From Methylomonas montana (lineage in GTDB: Bacteria; Pseudomonadota; Gammaproteobacteria; Methylococcales; Methylomonadaceae): a stretch of DNA of 64,000 nt. The stretch is taken from the NCBI RefSeq assembly GCF_030490285.1, contig NZ_CP129884.1:1612001-1676000 (forward strand), read 5' to 3'. The notes beneath the pieces were generated by a model. The model was not told where the DNA came from. It was given only the letters and a program-made list of their open reading frames with translations, and did no database searches. The position numbers were made by a program, and so were the translations under genes. Each line of letters opens with the position of its first letter. Within the stretch, counting starts at the first letter, position 1. Shown piece by piece: positions 1 through 8,848 of the stretch.

Positions 1-144
1 TTGTACATCTTTGACACTTACCATAGATGAAATAGCTAGTACGGTGGCAATGCCTAAAGATAGTTGCCGACGCAGGCTGACGACACTCGGCACGTCCTGA
101 CGCGATCCGCTATTTAAACTAAGATCTGACAATATATACTTCAT
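1..144 (-). CDS. Secreted protein N-terminus, cut by the window edge
   Basis: A leftward reading frame starts with ATG at 144 and stays open for 48 codons to base 1, so only the N-terminus is visible. A GGAGG ribosome-binding site lies at 156-160, 11 nt upstream. The peptide begins MKYILSDLSLNSGS. After a short polar stretch with several Arg it has a hydrophobic segment (LSLGIATVLAISSMVSV, roughly residues 29-45), which looks like a signal peptide or membrane anchor. It is read in the same direction as the DUF1549/DUF1501 pair but is separated from it by 464 bp, so it is probably its own transcription unit. Family and function are not recognisable from the fragment. Confidence 0.55.
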   Translation of the reverse strand, partial: MKYILSDLSLNSGSRQDVPSVVSLRRQLSLGIATVLAISSMVSVKDVQ

Positions 145-608
145 GATTTTCGAATCCTCCTTATTTTAAACGTTCCATCCCTTGTTACTGCGTCATGAAC
201 ATTAACTTTTAGGGCTAGTTAATGCATGATGATTCAATTTAATATCAACTATTTTTAAATTAATATACAAATTAAAAGTTGGGATATTTCTTTAAAAGCA
301 AATAGCGTGCCATTTATTTTTTTGGGCTTGTTTTGGGAAATATCCGGCTAAATAATCGTTATCGATAATATTGACAGATAAGGCTGATGAAATATAAACA
401 ATCGCTGTGGATACTGTGGCCGAAAATAAGCAATTAAAATTAATTTTTGGGTATAAAATAAGTGCATTATGATGTTATGTAGATAACAAAGAGCTTTTCT
501 GGTCTTTTAAATATGCAAATGAATAATTCTTGGAATTGCTTATATGGATCACAACAGACCAGAAAGATTGGCGGTGACACTTAATCACGGTTTTTCTATA
601 AACAAATC
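145..608. other. AT-rich intergenic region with a spaced inverted repeat
   Basis: No convincing gene is seen in this 464-bp stretch. It is AT-rich and holds the ribosome-binding site of the leftward gene at its left edge. A perfect 10-bp inverted repeat (TTTCTGGTCT at 496-505, AGACCAGAAA at 556-565, 50 nt apart) lies downstream of the DUF1501 gene. It could be a weak transcription end or a protein-binding site. No U-tract follows it, so it is not a classic intrinsic terminator. Confidence 0.4.
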
Positions 609-2057
609 CTAGGCAATCAGTTCCTTGACCACTTTTCCATATACAACGGTAGGTCGCTCGGAGCGGCCATTATTCAGGAAAATTGTTTTTAAGTGATCCA
701 AGCCCATCAATTGGAGAATCGTGGCATGCAGATCATAGGTATCGACTGTTTCACCTACGGCTTGCAAGCCCACTTCATCTGTCTGCCCATAAGTGGTTCC
801 GGCTTTGATGCCGCCTCCGGCAAGCCATTGGGTATAGCCCCAAGGATTATGGTCGCGGCCGTTGCCGCTTTGCCCATACGGGGTGCGGCCGAATTCGGAT
901 GTCCAGACAATCAACGTAGAATCCAATAGGCCACGCTCTTTCAAGTCGGCAATCAGGCCGGCGATGGGTTTATCGACGGCATTTGCGTGGGCGCGGTGGT
1001 TTTTTTCCAGATCGCGGTGGGCATCCCAATTTAATGGTTCGCCATCAATCATCAACGGACCTGAGATTACCTGAATGAACCGTACACCCCGTTCGGTCAG
1101 GCGGCGTGCTCGCAGCAGGGTGGTGCCGAAGTCTTTACTGGCATTGTCGTCGAGACCGTATAGGGACTTGGTGGCATCTGACTCCTGGCTAATGTCGACG
1201 GCTTCCGGCGCAGTCGCTTGCATGCGCGCCGCTAGTTCATAAGAATTAATGCGAGCTTTGAGTTCGGTGTCTTCTGGATAAGAGGCCGCTCTATACTCAT
1301 TTAGGCGTTTTAACAGGTCTAATTCGCCTCGTTGTTGCTTAGCGGCAATTAATGCCGGGCTCTCCAAATGCAGGATCGGCGATGCCCCAGGTCGGAACGG
1401 CGTACCTTGGTAAACTGCCGGCAGGAAACCGGCGCTCCAATGGGTGGCGGCGCCGCCATTCGGTACTTTTTTGTCGTTGTAAAGCACCGTATAGGCGGGC
1501 AAATCCGGATTGGCTGAACCTAAGGCGTATTGGATCCAGGCGCCAAGTGAAGGCCGGCCGGGATTGACATCGCCGGTATTCAGCTTCTGCACTGAAATAT
1601 TATGGGTGGCGCCAATCGTCGTGCTGCCTTTGATAAAAGCGATTTTGTCGGCGTGTTGGGCCAGATTGGGGAGCAAGTCGGAGAACCACGCACCGCTTTC
1701 GCCGTGTTGCTTCCAGGCACGATTTGAAACAAACAATTTGGCATCGTTGCCTCCTCGTATGCCTTGCTTAATGCCTTTTAGGAACGAGGTCGGTATGGTT
1801 TTTCCCGCTAACTTGATTAGAGTCGGTTTGTAATCGAACAAGTCTAGACTGCTGGGTGCTCCGTCCTGATGCAGCCATATTACCGTTTTTACTTTGGCCG
1901 GGAAGTGCGGTGGTTTGGGACTAAGGGGATCAATCAACTCGGTTGCCAGGGCTGGGACGGCCAGAACGCCACCGCCTGGTAGCAAGGCGCTCAAGCTAAG
2001 TCCACCCAATCCATAGCCCGCCTTAACCAGAAAATCGCGGCGTGATGAATTACTCAT
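609..2057 (-). CDS. DUF1501 family protein with Tat signal
   Basis: This 482-residue protein belongs to the DUF1501 (sulfatase-like fold) family, whose biochemical role is not established. The chosen ATG at 2057 has AAGGAA just upstream and puts a twin-arginine signal at the very start (SSRRDFL, residues 4-10, followed by a Gly/Leu-rich hydrophobic stretch). This implies export of a folded, perhaps cofactor-bearing protein. A longer frame back to 2135 exists but would bury the Tat signal and overlap the upstream gene. Typical family motifs near the C-terminus are EFGRTP (about 388-393) and GRDH (about 400-403). It lies 22 nt downstream of the DUF1549/DUF1553 gene. The same pairing is common in Planctomycetes and Verrucomicrobia, so the two products probably work together in the periplasm. 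Confidence 0.85.
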   Translation of the reverse strand: MSNSSRRDFLVKAGYGLGGLSLSALLPGGGVLAVPALATELIDPLSPKPPHFPAKVKTVIWLHQDGAPSSLDLFDYKPTLIKLAGKTIPTSFLKGIKQGIRGGNDAKLFVSNRAWKQHGESGAWFSDLLPNLAQHADKIAFIKGSTTIGATHNISVQKLNTGDVNPGRPSLGAWIQYALGSANPDLPAYTVLYNDKKVPNGGAATHWSAGFLPAVYQGTPFRPGASPILHLESPALIAAKQQRGELDLLKRLNEYRAASYPEDTELKARINSYELAARMQATAPEAVDISQESDATKSLYGLDDNASKDFGTTLLRARRLTERGVRFIQVISGPLMIDGEPLNWDAHRDLEKNHRAHANAVDKPIAGLIADLKERGLLDSTLIVWTSEFGRTPYGQSGNGRDHNPWGYTQWLAGGGIKAGTTYGQTDEVGLQAVGETVDTYDLHATILQLMGLDHLKTIFLNNGRSERPTVVYGKVVKELIA

Positions 2058-2079
2058 AAGATATTCCTTTTGATTCAAT

Positions 2080-4515
2080 TTAAAAGCGGTAAGCGAAATC
2101 GTTGGAGTTAGCGACGGTGTGCACCAAGTCGACAAAAGCAGCGGCCCGTATCGGGTTCAAGTCTTTAATGTCTTTCAAGCCAGTCGGTACACTGATCTCA
2201 AATTTGCCCGTCAATGCTTTTTCTTTGATCACTTGTTCTTGGCGGTCTAGGAAAGTTCGTAGTGTGGATTTTTCGGTGTCATCCGGGGCTCGAGCAAAGA
2301 GAATTTGGTAGAGCCGGTCGAGTTGGGCGATTTCGTTGCTGCCCGTTTCACGGATCACCCGGCCGGCCAGCGCTTGTGACCAATCGAGGACGATGTCGCT
2401 ATTTAGCAATGTCAGCGCTTGGAGTGGCGTGGTCGTTACTTCCCGTTTATGGTGTACATGCTGCGCGGAAGCCATATCGAAAGATTCCAGTAGCGGGTAG
2501 GGCACGCTGCTGCGGGTAAATATGTATAAACTACGACGGTTATGGTCCTGGGCGTCCTTGGATACGACCCATTTGTCGCCGACCCCTAAATTGCCAGGAA
2601 TGGGTGGGAAAACGCTAGGCCCGCCCACTTTTTCTTCGAGTTTTCCAGAAGCGACCAGCAATGAATCTCGAATCTCTTCAGCCTCCAAACGTTTGCGCGG
2701 GAAAACGGCTAAGAGTTTGTTTTCCGGATCCGCCTGATGGACATCGTCTCGATGCGCGGAAGATTGCCGGTAAACACTAGATAACAAAATCTGGCGATGT
2801 AGTTTCTTGACGCTCCAGTTATTTTTGACGAAATTGCCCGCGATATAATCCAAAAGTTTCGGATTGGTGGGTTTAGTCCCCGCCTTACCGAAATCGCTGA
2901 CGGTTTCTACAATGCCGCGGCCAAAATACTGTTCCCAGATCCGATTCACGAAGACGCGTGCAGTTAAGGGATTTTTCTGGTCGGCGATCCAATTGGCCAA
3001 TGCCGTACGGCGGCCGGATGAAAACGCCGTGGGCACGATCACGGGTTTTTCGCTGGATAAGGCTTCCGGGAATGCCGGTTGCACTTCTTCCAGTGGGCGA
3101 TCTAGAATACCGCCAAAGAGCACGCGCGTCGGCGGTGCATCTGTGTAACCGAGTTCAGTCATCCCCGAAATAGTGTCGGAACCGTTAGGTTTGAGAGCGT
3201 CGAATTTTTTTAGTTCTTCTTGCAGGGCAAGGTATTGTTTATAGCGTTCCGGGTTTTTGGGGTCATAACCGGGGGCATTTTTATCCTTGGCGGTATCTTG
3301 CAGCCATTCGCGGAGGCTTCGTTCGGTAAACGCTTCGGAAAACCAATGGTTTACCCAGCGATCATGAGGACTCCATTGCTGGCGGGGTTTGTTCAAAGAA
3401 GCTTGCACATCCTTTGTATATCGTTCGCGGAAATAATTGGTGGCTTTTTGCCTGATCGGGTCGAGTAGGGCTTTCAGCTTTGCCCGTGTACCTTGGCTGG
3501 CTGCTTCCCATTTGGCCAATTTATTACGATATTCAATCTCTTGCGGGCCGATTGCGGCGGGAATCTTGTCGCTGGCGCTGAGGTTTGCGAAGAAAGCTTG
3601 CAGCGAAAAATAATCCTTTTGGCTGATCTTATCGAACTTATGGTTATGGCAGCGGGCGCAACCGACCGTGCTACCTAGAAACACTTCGCCTACGGTATCG
3701 GTAATATCCGTGGTGCTGATGTATTTTCTGTCCACGACTAAGCGGGAAAACGGATCATCGGGGTAACCGCGCAAAAAACCGGTAGCAATCAAGGCATCTT
3801 GATCTCCCGGGGCTATTTCATCGCCCGCTAACTGTTCCTGGATGAAGCGTGAATAGGGCTTGTCTTGATTGAATGCGTTAATCACATAATCGCGATAACG
3901 CCACATGTTGGGACGCGTATCATCAAGAGTGAAGCCAGCGCTGTCTGAATATCGTGCTAGGTCCAGCCAGCGCCGGGCTTGGCGTTCGCCGTAATGAGGG
4001 GAAGCGAGTAATTTATCGGCCAGTTTTTCATATGCGTCGGGTGCCGTATCGTTGACAAAGTTGGCGACTTCTTCGGGCGTGGGAATGAGTCCCCATACAT
4101 CCAAGGTTGCGCGACGGATATAAGTGGCGCGATCAGCATCCGTGGACGGCGAAAGTCCTTTTGCCTCCAATGGCGCGAGTACAAACGCATCTATGGGCGT
4201 CCGTACCCAATTTTGATTTTTAACGACCGGTATGGTTGGAGCGTCTACCGGTTGATAAGACCATAGTTTGCTTTTGCTGCCGGAGGTATCACCGCTTGGT
4301 TTCTGTTCGGAGACTGTTGATGTCGTCGGTAGAATTTGCGATTCGGAAACTTGCGGTGCTTCTGCTTCAGGTTTGGTCTGCTTGCCATCTAGCGAGAGAG
4401 CTGTTGCTTTTGGAGCTAACCCATTCCAGAAATCATTAAAATTCGCCAATACGGCAGCCCCAATTACAACGCCTGTCAGAGCGAACAGTAGTGGGGGATA
4501 AGCTGCTTTTTTCAT
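2080..4515 (-). CDS. DUF1549/DUF1553 protein with c-type haem motif
   Basis: This 811-residue protein has an N-terminal hydrophobic anchor (residues 7-25) and a low-complexity linker. A DUF1549 (PSCyt2) domain spans roughly 100-310 and a DUF1553 (PSD1) domain roughly 490-770. One CARCH haem-binding motif sits at 286-290 inside DUF1549. Planctomycete homologues often carry an additional N-terminal cytochrome domain (PSCyt1), which is absent here. A strong ribosome-binding site (AAGGAGG, 4522-4528) lies 6 nt before the ATG. It is the first gene of a two-gene operon with the DUF1501 protein. Redox or extracellular degradative roles have been suggested for the family from context, but the substrate is unknown. 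This family is rich in Planctomycetes, so lateral transfer is possible. Confidence 0.85.
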   Translation of the reverse strand: MKKAAYPPLLFALTGVVIGAAVLANFNDFWNGLAPKATALSLDGKQTKPEAEAPQVSESQILPTTSTVSEQKPSGDTSGSKSKLWSYQPVDAPTIPVVKNQNWVRTPIDAFVLAPLEAKGLSPSTDADRATYIRRATLDVWGLIPTPEEVANFVNDTAPDAYEKLADKLLASPHYGERQARRWLDLARYSDSAGFTLDDTRPNMWRYRDYVINAFNQDKPYSRFIQEQLAGDEIAPGDQDALIATGFLRGYPDDPFSRLVVDRKYISTTDITDTVGEVFLGSTVGCARCHNHKFDKISQKDYFSLQAFFANLSASDKIPAAIGPQEIEYRNKLAKWEAASQGTRAKLKALLDPIRQKATNYFRERYTKDVQASLNKPRQQWSPHDRWVNHWFSEAFTERSLREWLQDTAKDKNAPGYDPKNPERYKQYLALQEELKKFDALKPNGSDTISGMTELGYTDAPPTRVLFGGILDRPLEEVQPAFPEALSSEKPVIVPTAFSSGRRTALANWIADQKNPLTARVFVNRIWEQYFGRGIVETVSDFGKAGTKPTNPKLLDYIAGNFVKNNWSVKKLHRQILLSSVYRQSSAHRDDVHQADPENKLLAVFPRKRLEAEEIRDSLLVASGKLEEKVGGPSVFPPIPGNLGVGDKWVVSKDAQDHNRRSLYIFTRSSVPYPLLESFDMASAQHVHHKREVTTTPLQALTLLNSDIVLDWSQALAGRVIRETGSNEIAQLDRLYQILFARAPDDTEKSTLRTFLDRQEQVIKEKALTGKFEISVPTGLKDIKDLNPIRAAAFVDLVHTVANSNDFAYRF

Positions 4516-5002
4516 TTATTTCCTCCTTAAAATTTAAGCGCGTTATAGGCGGCGAAACCCTTCAACGTTAGATCAGCACGTAGTCGGTATTTTGTGTATT
4601 TACCTGCCTCTATTTTTAGAATGCCTAATAGACATTTTTGCTAAGCGACATGTTTTTTATATGCTTCTAAAGCTAAATAACAGTAATTTCATATGATATT
4701 TTTGGAGTGGCTGACGTTTGAAATGCAGCTAACGTGCCAATAGTATTTTTCAGAGTTGGATTCCGAAAGAAACGATATTTATATGATTGATTTATTTTTA
4801 TAATTTGAATTTATAAGTTTTTTGTCTTTGAATTTTTTTTCAATATCTTTAACGTCGTAATATGTTTTTGCTGTTTATTCATCAGTGTGCAAACAGGATT
4901 TGTTTTTGCAAAAACAGTGATAGATGTTCACTTTGCTGGATTCCAGTCAGGAAATTAGATTTGAATGTGGTGCGGTATTACGGGTTTGGATTGGATAGCA
5001 AT
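4516..5002. other. AT-rich upstream region of the DUF1549 operon
   Basis: No gene is supported in these 487 bp. The region must contain the leftward promoter for the DUF1549/DUF1501 operon, and its left edge holds the AAGGAGG ribosome-binding site. Its core (about 4660-4920) is very rich in T and A. It ends where the probable left end of the IS66 element begins. Confidence 0.45.
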
Positions 5003-5077
5003 GTAAGGCTCCATCCCGTCCACCTGTAAAAGTTATGCGACCTGCGGCATCCTGTGATTTTTCGATCAGGAGTGAGT

Positions 5078-5389
5078 ATGGCCGTTACATCGAAATGGCG
5101 TCAGCACATTGAAAATTGGCAAAGCAGCGGTTTGTCGCAATCCGAGTATTGCGTACAGGAAGGTATCAATGTCAGAACATTGGCTGCCAGACTGTGCGAC
5201 TATCACAAACAGCCTGCGGCAGAGTTAGTCGCGTTAGTGCCGGTGCAGATTGCACCGACTGAGCCTGGTTCTGTGTCGACACCGGCGATAGCGGCCATTG
5301 TCTTTACCCACGTCCACGGTCATCGACTGGAACTTTCGCCTTCTGTGCCGGCTAGTTGGGTGGCAGAGTTGCTACGATGCCTGGCTTAA
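5078..5389 (+). CDS. tnpA: IS66 accessory protein TnpA
   Basis: This 103-residue small basic protein starts at an ATG with AGGAG upstream (about 5069-5073). The N-terminal half (TSKWRQHIENWQSSGLSQSEY) has the helix-turn-helix-like pattern of IS66 TnpA proteins, which are needed for transposition but are not the catalytic subunit. An in-frame extension to 5054 is possible but lacks a ribosome-binding site. Its 3' end overlaps the start of tnpB by 13 nt, as is usual for IS66, pointing to translational coupling. The gene itself looks intact although the element is truncated. Confidence 0.82.
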   Translation: MAVTSKWRQHIENWQSSGLSQSEYCVQEGINVRTLAARLCDYHKQPAAELVALVPVQIAPTEPGSVSTPAIAAIVFTHVHGHRLELSPSVPASWVAELLRCLA

Positions 5390-5751
5390 TCGATTATCCC
5401 GCGCAGATTTGGGTGGCGGTGGTGCCGGTCGATATGCGGCGTGGCCTGGATGGCTTGTCAGCTATGGTTCAACAGAGTCTGGGGCATTCGCCGTACGCCG
5501 GATCAGCGTTTATCTTTCGTAATCGTGCCGGCAACCGGCTACGGTTGTTGATGTGGGACGGCAATGGCGTTTGGCTGTGTCAGCGCCGTTTGCATCAGGG
5601 GTCTTTTGTGTGGCCCAAGGTCGGTGATGGGGTGTTTGCGATGACTTCAAGCCAATGGCAATGGTTGGTTAGTGGTGTCGATTGGCAGCGCTTATCCACC
5701 CAGCCCCAAGCAGACTGGCAGGTGCGAATGCGGGGCAAAGCCCGAGGGTAA
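5377..5751 (+). CDS. tnpB: IS66 accessory protein TnpB (Orf2)
   Basis: This 124-residue IS66 Orf2 family protein has the hallmark stretch VDMRRGLDGLSAMVQQSLG near the N-terminus, then FRNRAGNRLRLLMWDGNGVWL in the middle and KRL-type basic residues further on. The ATG at 5377 overlaps the end of tnpA. The protein is required together with TnpA and TnpC for IS66 transposition; its molecular role is not well defined. The C-terminus (QADWQVRMRGKARG) looks complete. Because tnpC is broken downstream, it can at most act in trans. Confidence 0.85.
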   Translation: MPGLIDYPAQIWVAVVPVDMRRGLDGLSAMVQQSLGHSPYAGSAFIFRNRAGNRLRLLMWDGNGVWLCQRRLHQGSFVWPKVGDGVFAMTSSQWQWLVSGVDWQRLSTQPQADWQVRMRGKARG

Positions 5752-5812
5752 AAAACTACTGGAACCCAGTCATATCAAGGCTTTCAGCGGGAGATTGCGG
5801 TATAATAACCCC

Positions 5813-6254
5813 ATGAATCCGCTAGCAAAACTTGAGCAATTGAATCTGGAGCCGGCTGCCAAAACCGAGGTGGCGGCACTGATTCAATCGCTGATCGAAC
5901 AGGCGGAACGAGATGCCAAGATCATCCAAGCCAAAGAGGTCAAAATCGAAGCCCTGACTTACGAACTGGCCTATTACAAGCGCATCCGCTTCAGTACTAA
6001 GAGCGAAGCCTTAGCACCGCTGCAACGTGATGTGTTCGAGGAAACCTGGAACACCGACATCTCGGCTATCGAGGCCGAGGTCGAACAGCTGCAAGGCGAC
6101 CAAGCGGGCGAGACGGTCACTAGGCCATCCAAACGCCCACGTGCCGGCAGAAAAATGCTCCTGCATTTTCTGCATTCGCCACATCCTTGTGGCTTGACGG
6201 CAACCCTTACCGGACCATCTGCCGCTGGTGGTGAGCGAGATAGGAAAATGCTGA
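5813..6254 (+). pseudogene. tnpC: IS66 transposase TnpC, truncated and frameshifted
   Basis: The frame opens with ATG at 5813 and reads the IS66 TnpC N-terminus: a leucine-zipper-like helix (EQAERDAKIIQAKEVKIEAL), then the YKRIRFSTKSE motif and a basic KRPRAGR segment. At about 6149 the frame runs into a 49-nt insertion made of two stem-loops. Beyond it the expected continuation RQPLPDHLPLVVSEI resumes in another frame (6198-6242) and stops at 6252-6254. The zinc-binding and DDE catalytic domains are missing. So there are two lesions: an internal hairpin insertion that shifts the frame, and loss of the 3' three-quarters of the gene. Confidence 0.85.
6147..6193. repeat. Double stem-loop insertion with TCCT loops
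   Basis: Two adjacent palindromes share the same loop. The first is GCAGAAAAATGC-TCCT-GCATTTTCTGC (6147-6173, one bulged A). The second is GCCACA-TCCT-TGTGGC (6178-6193). A 4-nt ATTC spacer separates them. The pair interrupts tnpC cleanly: removing 49 nt (about 6149-6197) restores the IS66 reading frame. This is the behaviour of a small palindromic repeat of the REP/MITE type. The family is not identified, and no second copy was seen in this window. Confidence 0.75.
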
Positions 6255-6289
6255 ACTCGATTTGGTCAGGTATTGGTCGTAAAGTCGAA

Positions 6290-6806
6290 CGCAAGTGAAC
6301 CACTGATGACTATGGGTATTCCAACGGTTGCGGATCGAATCGCCCAAACGGTGATCAAGCAGGTACTGGAACCGGAATTGGAGAAACATTTCCATCCCGG
6401 TTCCTTTGGATACCGTCCTGGAAGGTCAGCACATCAGGCATTGTCTATGACGCGGAAACGCTGTTGGACTTACCAATGGGTGTTAGAGTTTGATATTAAA
6501 GGTTATTTTGATAATATCGATCATGGTCTTTTGATGCGGGCGGTGCAGAAACACACCCAAGAGAAATGGGTGCTGTTGTACATAGAGCGGTGGCTGAAAG
6601 CGCCGGTGCAGATGACAGATGGGACACTACAGCCAAGGGATAGAGGAACCCCGCAAGGGGGAGTAGCTAGCCCCTTGCTAGCTAATTTGTTTCTACACTA
6701 CACATTTGATGTGTGGATGCAGAAGCATTACCCTGAAATTCCGTTTGAGCGATATGCCGATGATGGCGTTTTACATTGTCGGAGCAAAGAGCAGGCGGTA
6801 TATCTG
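6290..6806 (+). pseudogene. Group II intron-type reverse transcriptase fragment
   Basis: This open frame covers only the central part of an LtrA-like reverse transcriptase. It carries GIPTVADRIAQTV, the palm motif FDIKGYFDNIDHGLL, RGTPQGGVASPLLANLF, and the catalytic YADD at about 6753-6764. The native N-terminus is missing: the frame has only a TTG at 6273 in foreign sequence. The frame continues without a stop into an unrelated nuclease domain at about 6807, directly after the residues CRSKEQAVYL. The thumb/maturase (X) and endonuclease domains are absent. No intron RNA structure can be recognised around it. The fragment is presumably inactive, although the YADD motif is intact. Confidence 0.8.
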
Positions 6807-7066
6807 GGTCGAAAGGATTCAAAAAAGGATCCGGTCTTGCGAGGGAAGGCAGATTACATACTGGAAGCAGGCGGAGAGGTACGTTGGGTCATCGAGGGTA
6901 AAGCGCCATCTTGTGCCATTGACGCGGATGAAATAGAACAAGCATGGACATACGCGAATCATCCAGAAGTACGTGCGGTTTATTTTTCGTTATGTAATGG
7001 CAAACGTCTATCGGTCTATCAAACCAACCGTGGGGCTGAATCGCCCCCTATCTTGTCAATTAATTA
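6807..7066 (+). pseudogene. HsdR_N-type nuclease gene, 5' part, split by an IS
   Basis: From about 6807 the frame reads an HsdR N-terminal-like nuclease domain of the PD-(D/E)xK type. It shows GKADYIL (acidic residue), then VIEGKAP with an E-x-K core, then QAWTYANHPEVRAVYFSLCNG, where Q-x3-Y matches the QxxxY motif of type I restriction HsdR nucleases. It is fused upstream to the reverse-transcriptase fragment and has lost its own start. The frame ends at a TAG (7065-7067) made of the last TA of the target and the first G of an insertion sequence. The rest of the gene resumes at 8849. Without the IS and one target copy the frame reads straight through (SINYEQLSD). Confidence 0.78.
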
Positions 7067-8848
7067 GAGTCTGCTCAGAAAATATAACCCATTGATTAAG
7101 CGTAGTTATTGAGGAATTTTGGTATAATTGCTGCACGAAAAACATGCCATTAGCCTCAAAAACCGTGCAGCCATGATTCGAACCACGAGCTCAAAACAAC
7201 TGACGATAGCTGAATTCGACTGGCCGTTCGAGACAGCCCTGGATAAACACAATCGCTGGGTAAAACTGAGTGAGTGCATCCCGTGGGACGAACTGGCGGA
7301 ATGCTATTACCAAGGGATGAGGGCGGACCGGGGCCGGCCGCTGAAAGACGCGCGGCGCGTAATCGGCGCGGTGATCATCAAGCACAAACTGTGTTTGTCA
7401 GACGTGGAAACCGTCCAGCAAATCCAGGAAAACCCGTACCTGCAATACTTCGTCGGCTTGCCCGGCTACCAAGCGGCGGCGCCGTTTGCGCCGTCGTTAT
7501 TGGTCGAAGTGCGCAAGCGCATGGGCGAAGCCGTGTTCGAAGGCTTTCACCGCGCCATCATCGAGGCGCACGAGGGGCAAAAGCCGACCCCGACCAAACT
7601 GGAAACGCCGCCGGCCGCGGCAACGCCCGCTGCGTCTGAGCCGAAGGCCGCGGCTAGCGTGACCGCGCCTGAAGCTGAGGTTCAGCCCGAGGCGGCCGAA
7701 GCGGCCTTGGATTTTGCCGATAAAGACGGTGTCCCATCGGCACCGGAGCCGGAAGCACCGGCCGCCCCGCGCGGCCAATTGATTCTGGATGCCACCGTGG
7801 TCGAACAAGCCATCCGCTTTCCCACCGATTTGAGCCTGTTGAACGAAGCGCGGGAATTAACGGAACGGATCATCGACACCCTGTGCAAGCGCCTGAAGGT
7901 CACGGACAAACCCAGGACTTATCGCCACAAAGCCCGCAGTGCGTATCTGGCCGTCGCCAAACAAAAGCGCCCCGGCCGGAAAGTGCTACGCCGAGGCATC
8001 AAGCAACAGTGGCAATATCTGCGCCGCAACCTGAGCCACATCGAACAACTCTTGGCGCCCATCCCTCAGGGTTCGCCGCTGCCGTTGCCGGGTTGGCTGC
8101 TGCATCGCTACTGGGTGATTCAGCATCTGTACCAGCAACAATGGGACATGTATCGAAACCAGACCCGCCGCTGCGACCGCCGCATCGTCAGTATCAGTCA
8201 ACCCTATGTGCGGCCGATGGTGCGCGGCAAGTTGGACAAGCCGGTCGAATTCGGCGCCAAACTCAGCGTCAGCCTGAGCGGCGAAGGCCTAGCTCATGTC
8301 GATCACCTGCGATGGGATGCCTTTCACGAAGGACTGGATCTGGTCTCGCAAGTCGAAGCGTACTTGGCGCGCTACGGCCACTATCCGGAACGGGTGCTCG
8401 CCGATCCGATCTACGGCACGCGCGCCAACCGCGACTACCTGAAGCAACACGGTATCCGCTTTGCCGGCAAACCGCTCGGCCGCCCCAAACGCGAAACCGA
8501 GGCCAACCGGGAGCAACTCAAACACGACAAAGAACAGCGCCGGCAGGAATACCTGCAGCGCATCCCCATCGAAGGCAAATTCGGCCAAGGTAAAAACGGC
8601 TATCGTCTCACCGACATCCGCGCCAAGCGCGCCAACACCTCGTTCGCCTGGATCAACACCATCTTCTTGGTGATGAACCTGCTGGTCCTGCAAGGGATCT
8701 TTTTTGCCCTCGGTCAATGCCGCCTGGTCGGGTTACTGCAAATGATCGTGCGCGCCTGGAAACAAAAGATTTGGAATCTGCGCACCCATTCTAACTTGGC
8801 CGACCCGATTTGCTCGTCATTGCCACAGCTGATTTACTGAGCAGACTC
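7067..8848 (+). mobile_element. Complete IS5/IS1182-like insertion sequence
   Basis: The 1782-bp element is bounded by perfect 12-bp terminal inverted repeats: GAGTCTGCTCAG at 7067-7078 and CTGAGCAGACTC at 8837-8848. It carries one transposase gene. The flanks are TAATTA (7061-7066) and TAACTA (8849-8854). These fit a 6-bp target duplication that has since changed at one base; joining the flanks through either copy restores the interrupted reading frame with the same amino acids. A single intact transposase and perfect ends suggest a fairly recent, potentially active copy. Confidence 0.88.
7173..8840 (+). CDS. IS5/IS1182-like DDE transposase
   Basis: This 555-residue transposase is counted from ATG 7173 (MIRTTSSKQLT); a TTG at 7128 would add 15 residues. 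The N-terminal domain (PWDELAECYYQGM to NPYLQYFVGLPGY) is typical of long IS5/IS1182-type transposases. An Ala/Pro/Glu-rich spacer of about 70 residues follows, then the catalytic core. The probable DDE residues are the Asp in LILDATVV, the Asp in VLADPIYGTRANRDY and the Glu in PIEGKFGQGKNGYRL. The gene fills the element almost to the right inverted repeat. GC content and codon use are higher than in the flanking nuclease gene, fitting a recent arrival. Assignment to an exact IS subgroup would need comparison with ISfinder. Confidence 0.88.
   Translation: MIRTTSSKQLTIAEFDWPFETALDKHNRWVKLSECIPWDELAECYYQGMRADRGRPLKDARRVIGAVIIKHKLCLSDVETVQQIQENPYLQYFVGLPGYQAAAPFAPSLLVEVRKRMGEAVFEGFHRAIIEAHEGQKPTPTKLETPPAAATPAASEPKAAASVTAPEAEVQPEAAEAALDFADKDGVPSAPEPEAPAAPRGQLILDATVVEQAIRFPTDLSLLNEARELTERIIDTLCKRLKVTDKPRTYRHKARSAYLAVAKQKRPGRKVLRRGIKQQWQYLRRNLSHIEQLLAPIPQGSPLPLPGWLLHRYWVIQHLYQQQWDMYRNQTRRCDRRIVSISQPYVRPMVRGKLDKPVEFGAKLSVSLSGEGLAHVDHLRWDAFHEGLDLVSQVEAYLARYGHYPERVLADPIYGTRANRDYLKQHGIRFAGKPLGRPKRETEANREQLKHDKEQRRQEYLQRIPIEGKFGQGKNGYRLTDIRAKRANTSFAWINTIFLVMNLLVLQGIFFALGQCRLVGLLQMIVRAWKQKIWNLRTHSNLADPICSSLPQLIY

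Larger units (their letters stand above)
5003..6254 (+). mobile_element. IS66-family insertion sequence remnant
   Basis: The order tnpA-tnpB-tnpC is typical of IS66 elements. The left end probably starts at GTAAGGCTCC (5003), because IS66 ends usually begin GTAA. This end assignment is inferred, since no right end survives to pair with it. The element breaks off inside tnpC at about 6254 and abuts a reverse-transcriptase fragment, so most of the transposase and the right inverted repeat are lost. It should be immobile on its own. Confidence 0.75.

Noticed and set aside
5672-6298. A 208-residue protein read from inside tnpB through the hairpin insertion
   Set aside because: The start lies within tnpB and the end within insertion sequence; only the middle is genuine TnpC.
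7883-8593. 236-codon open frame inside the IS5-like transposase
   Set aside because: It overlaps the catalytic domain of the transposase in another frame and shows no domain pattern.
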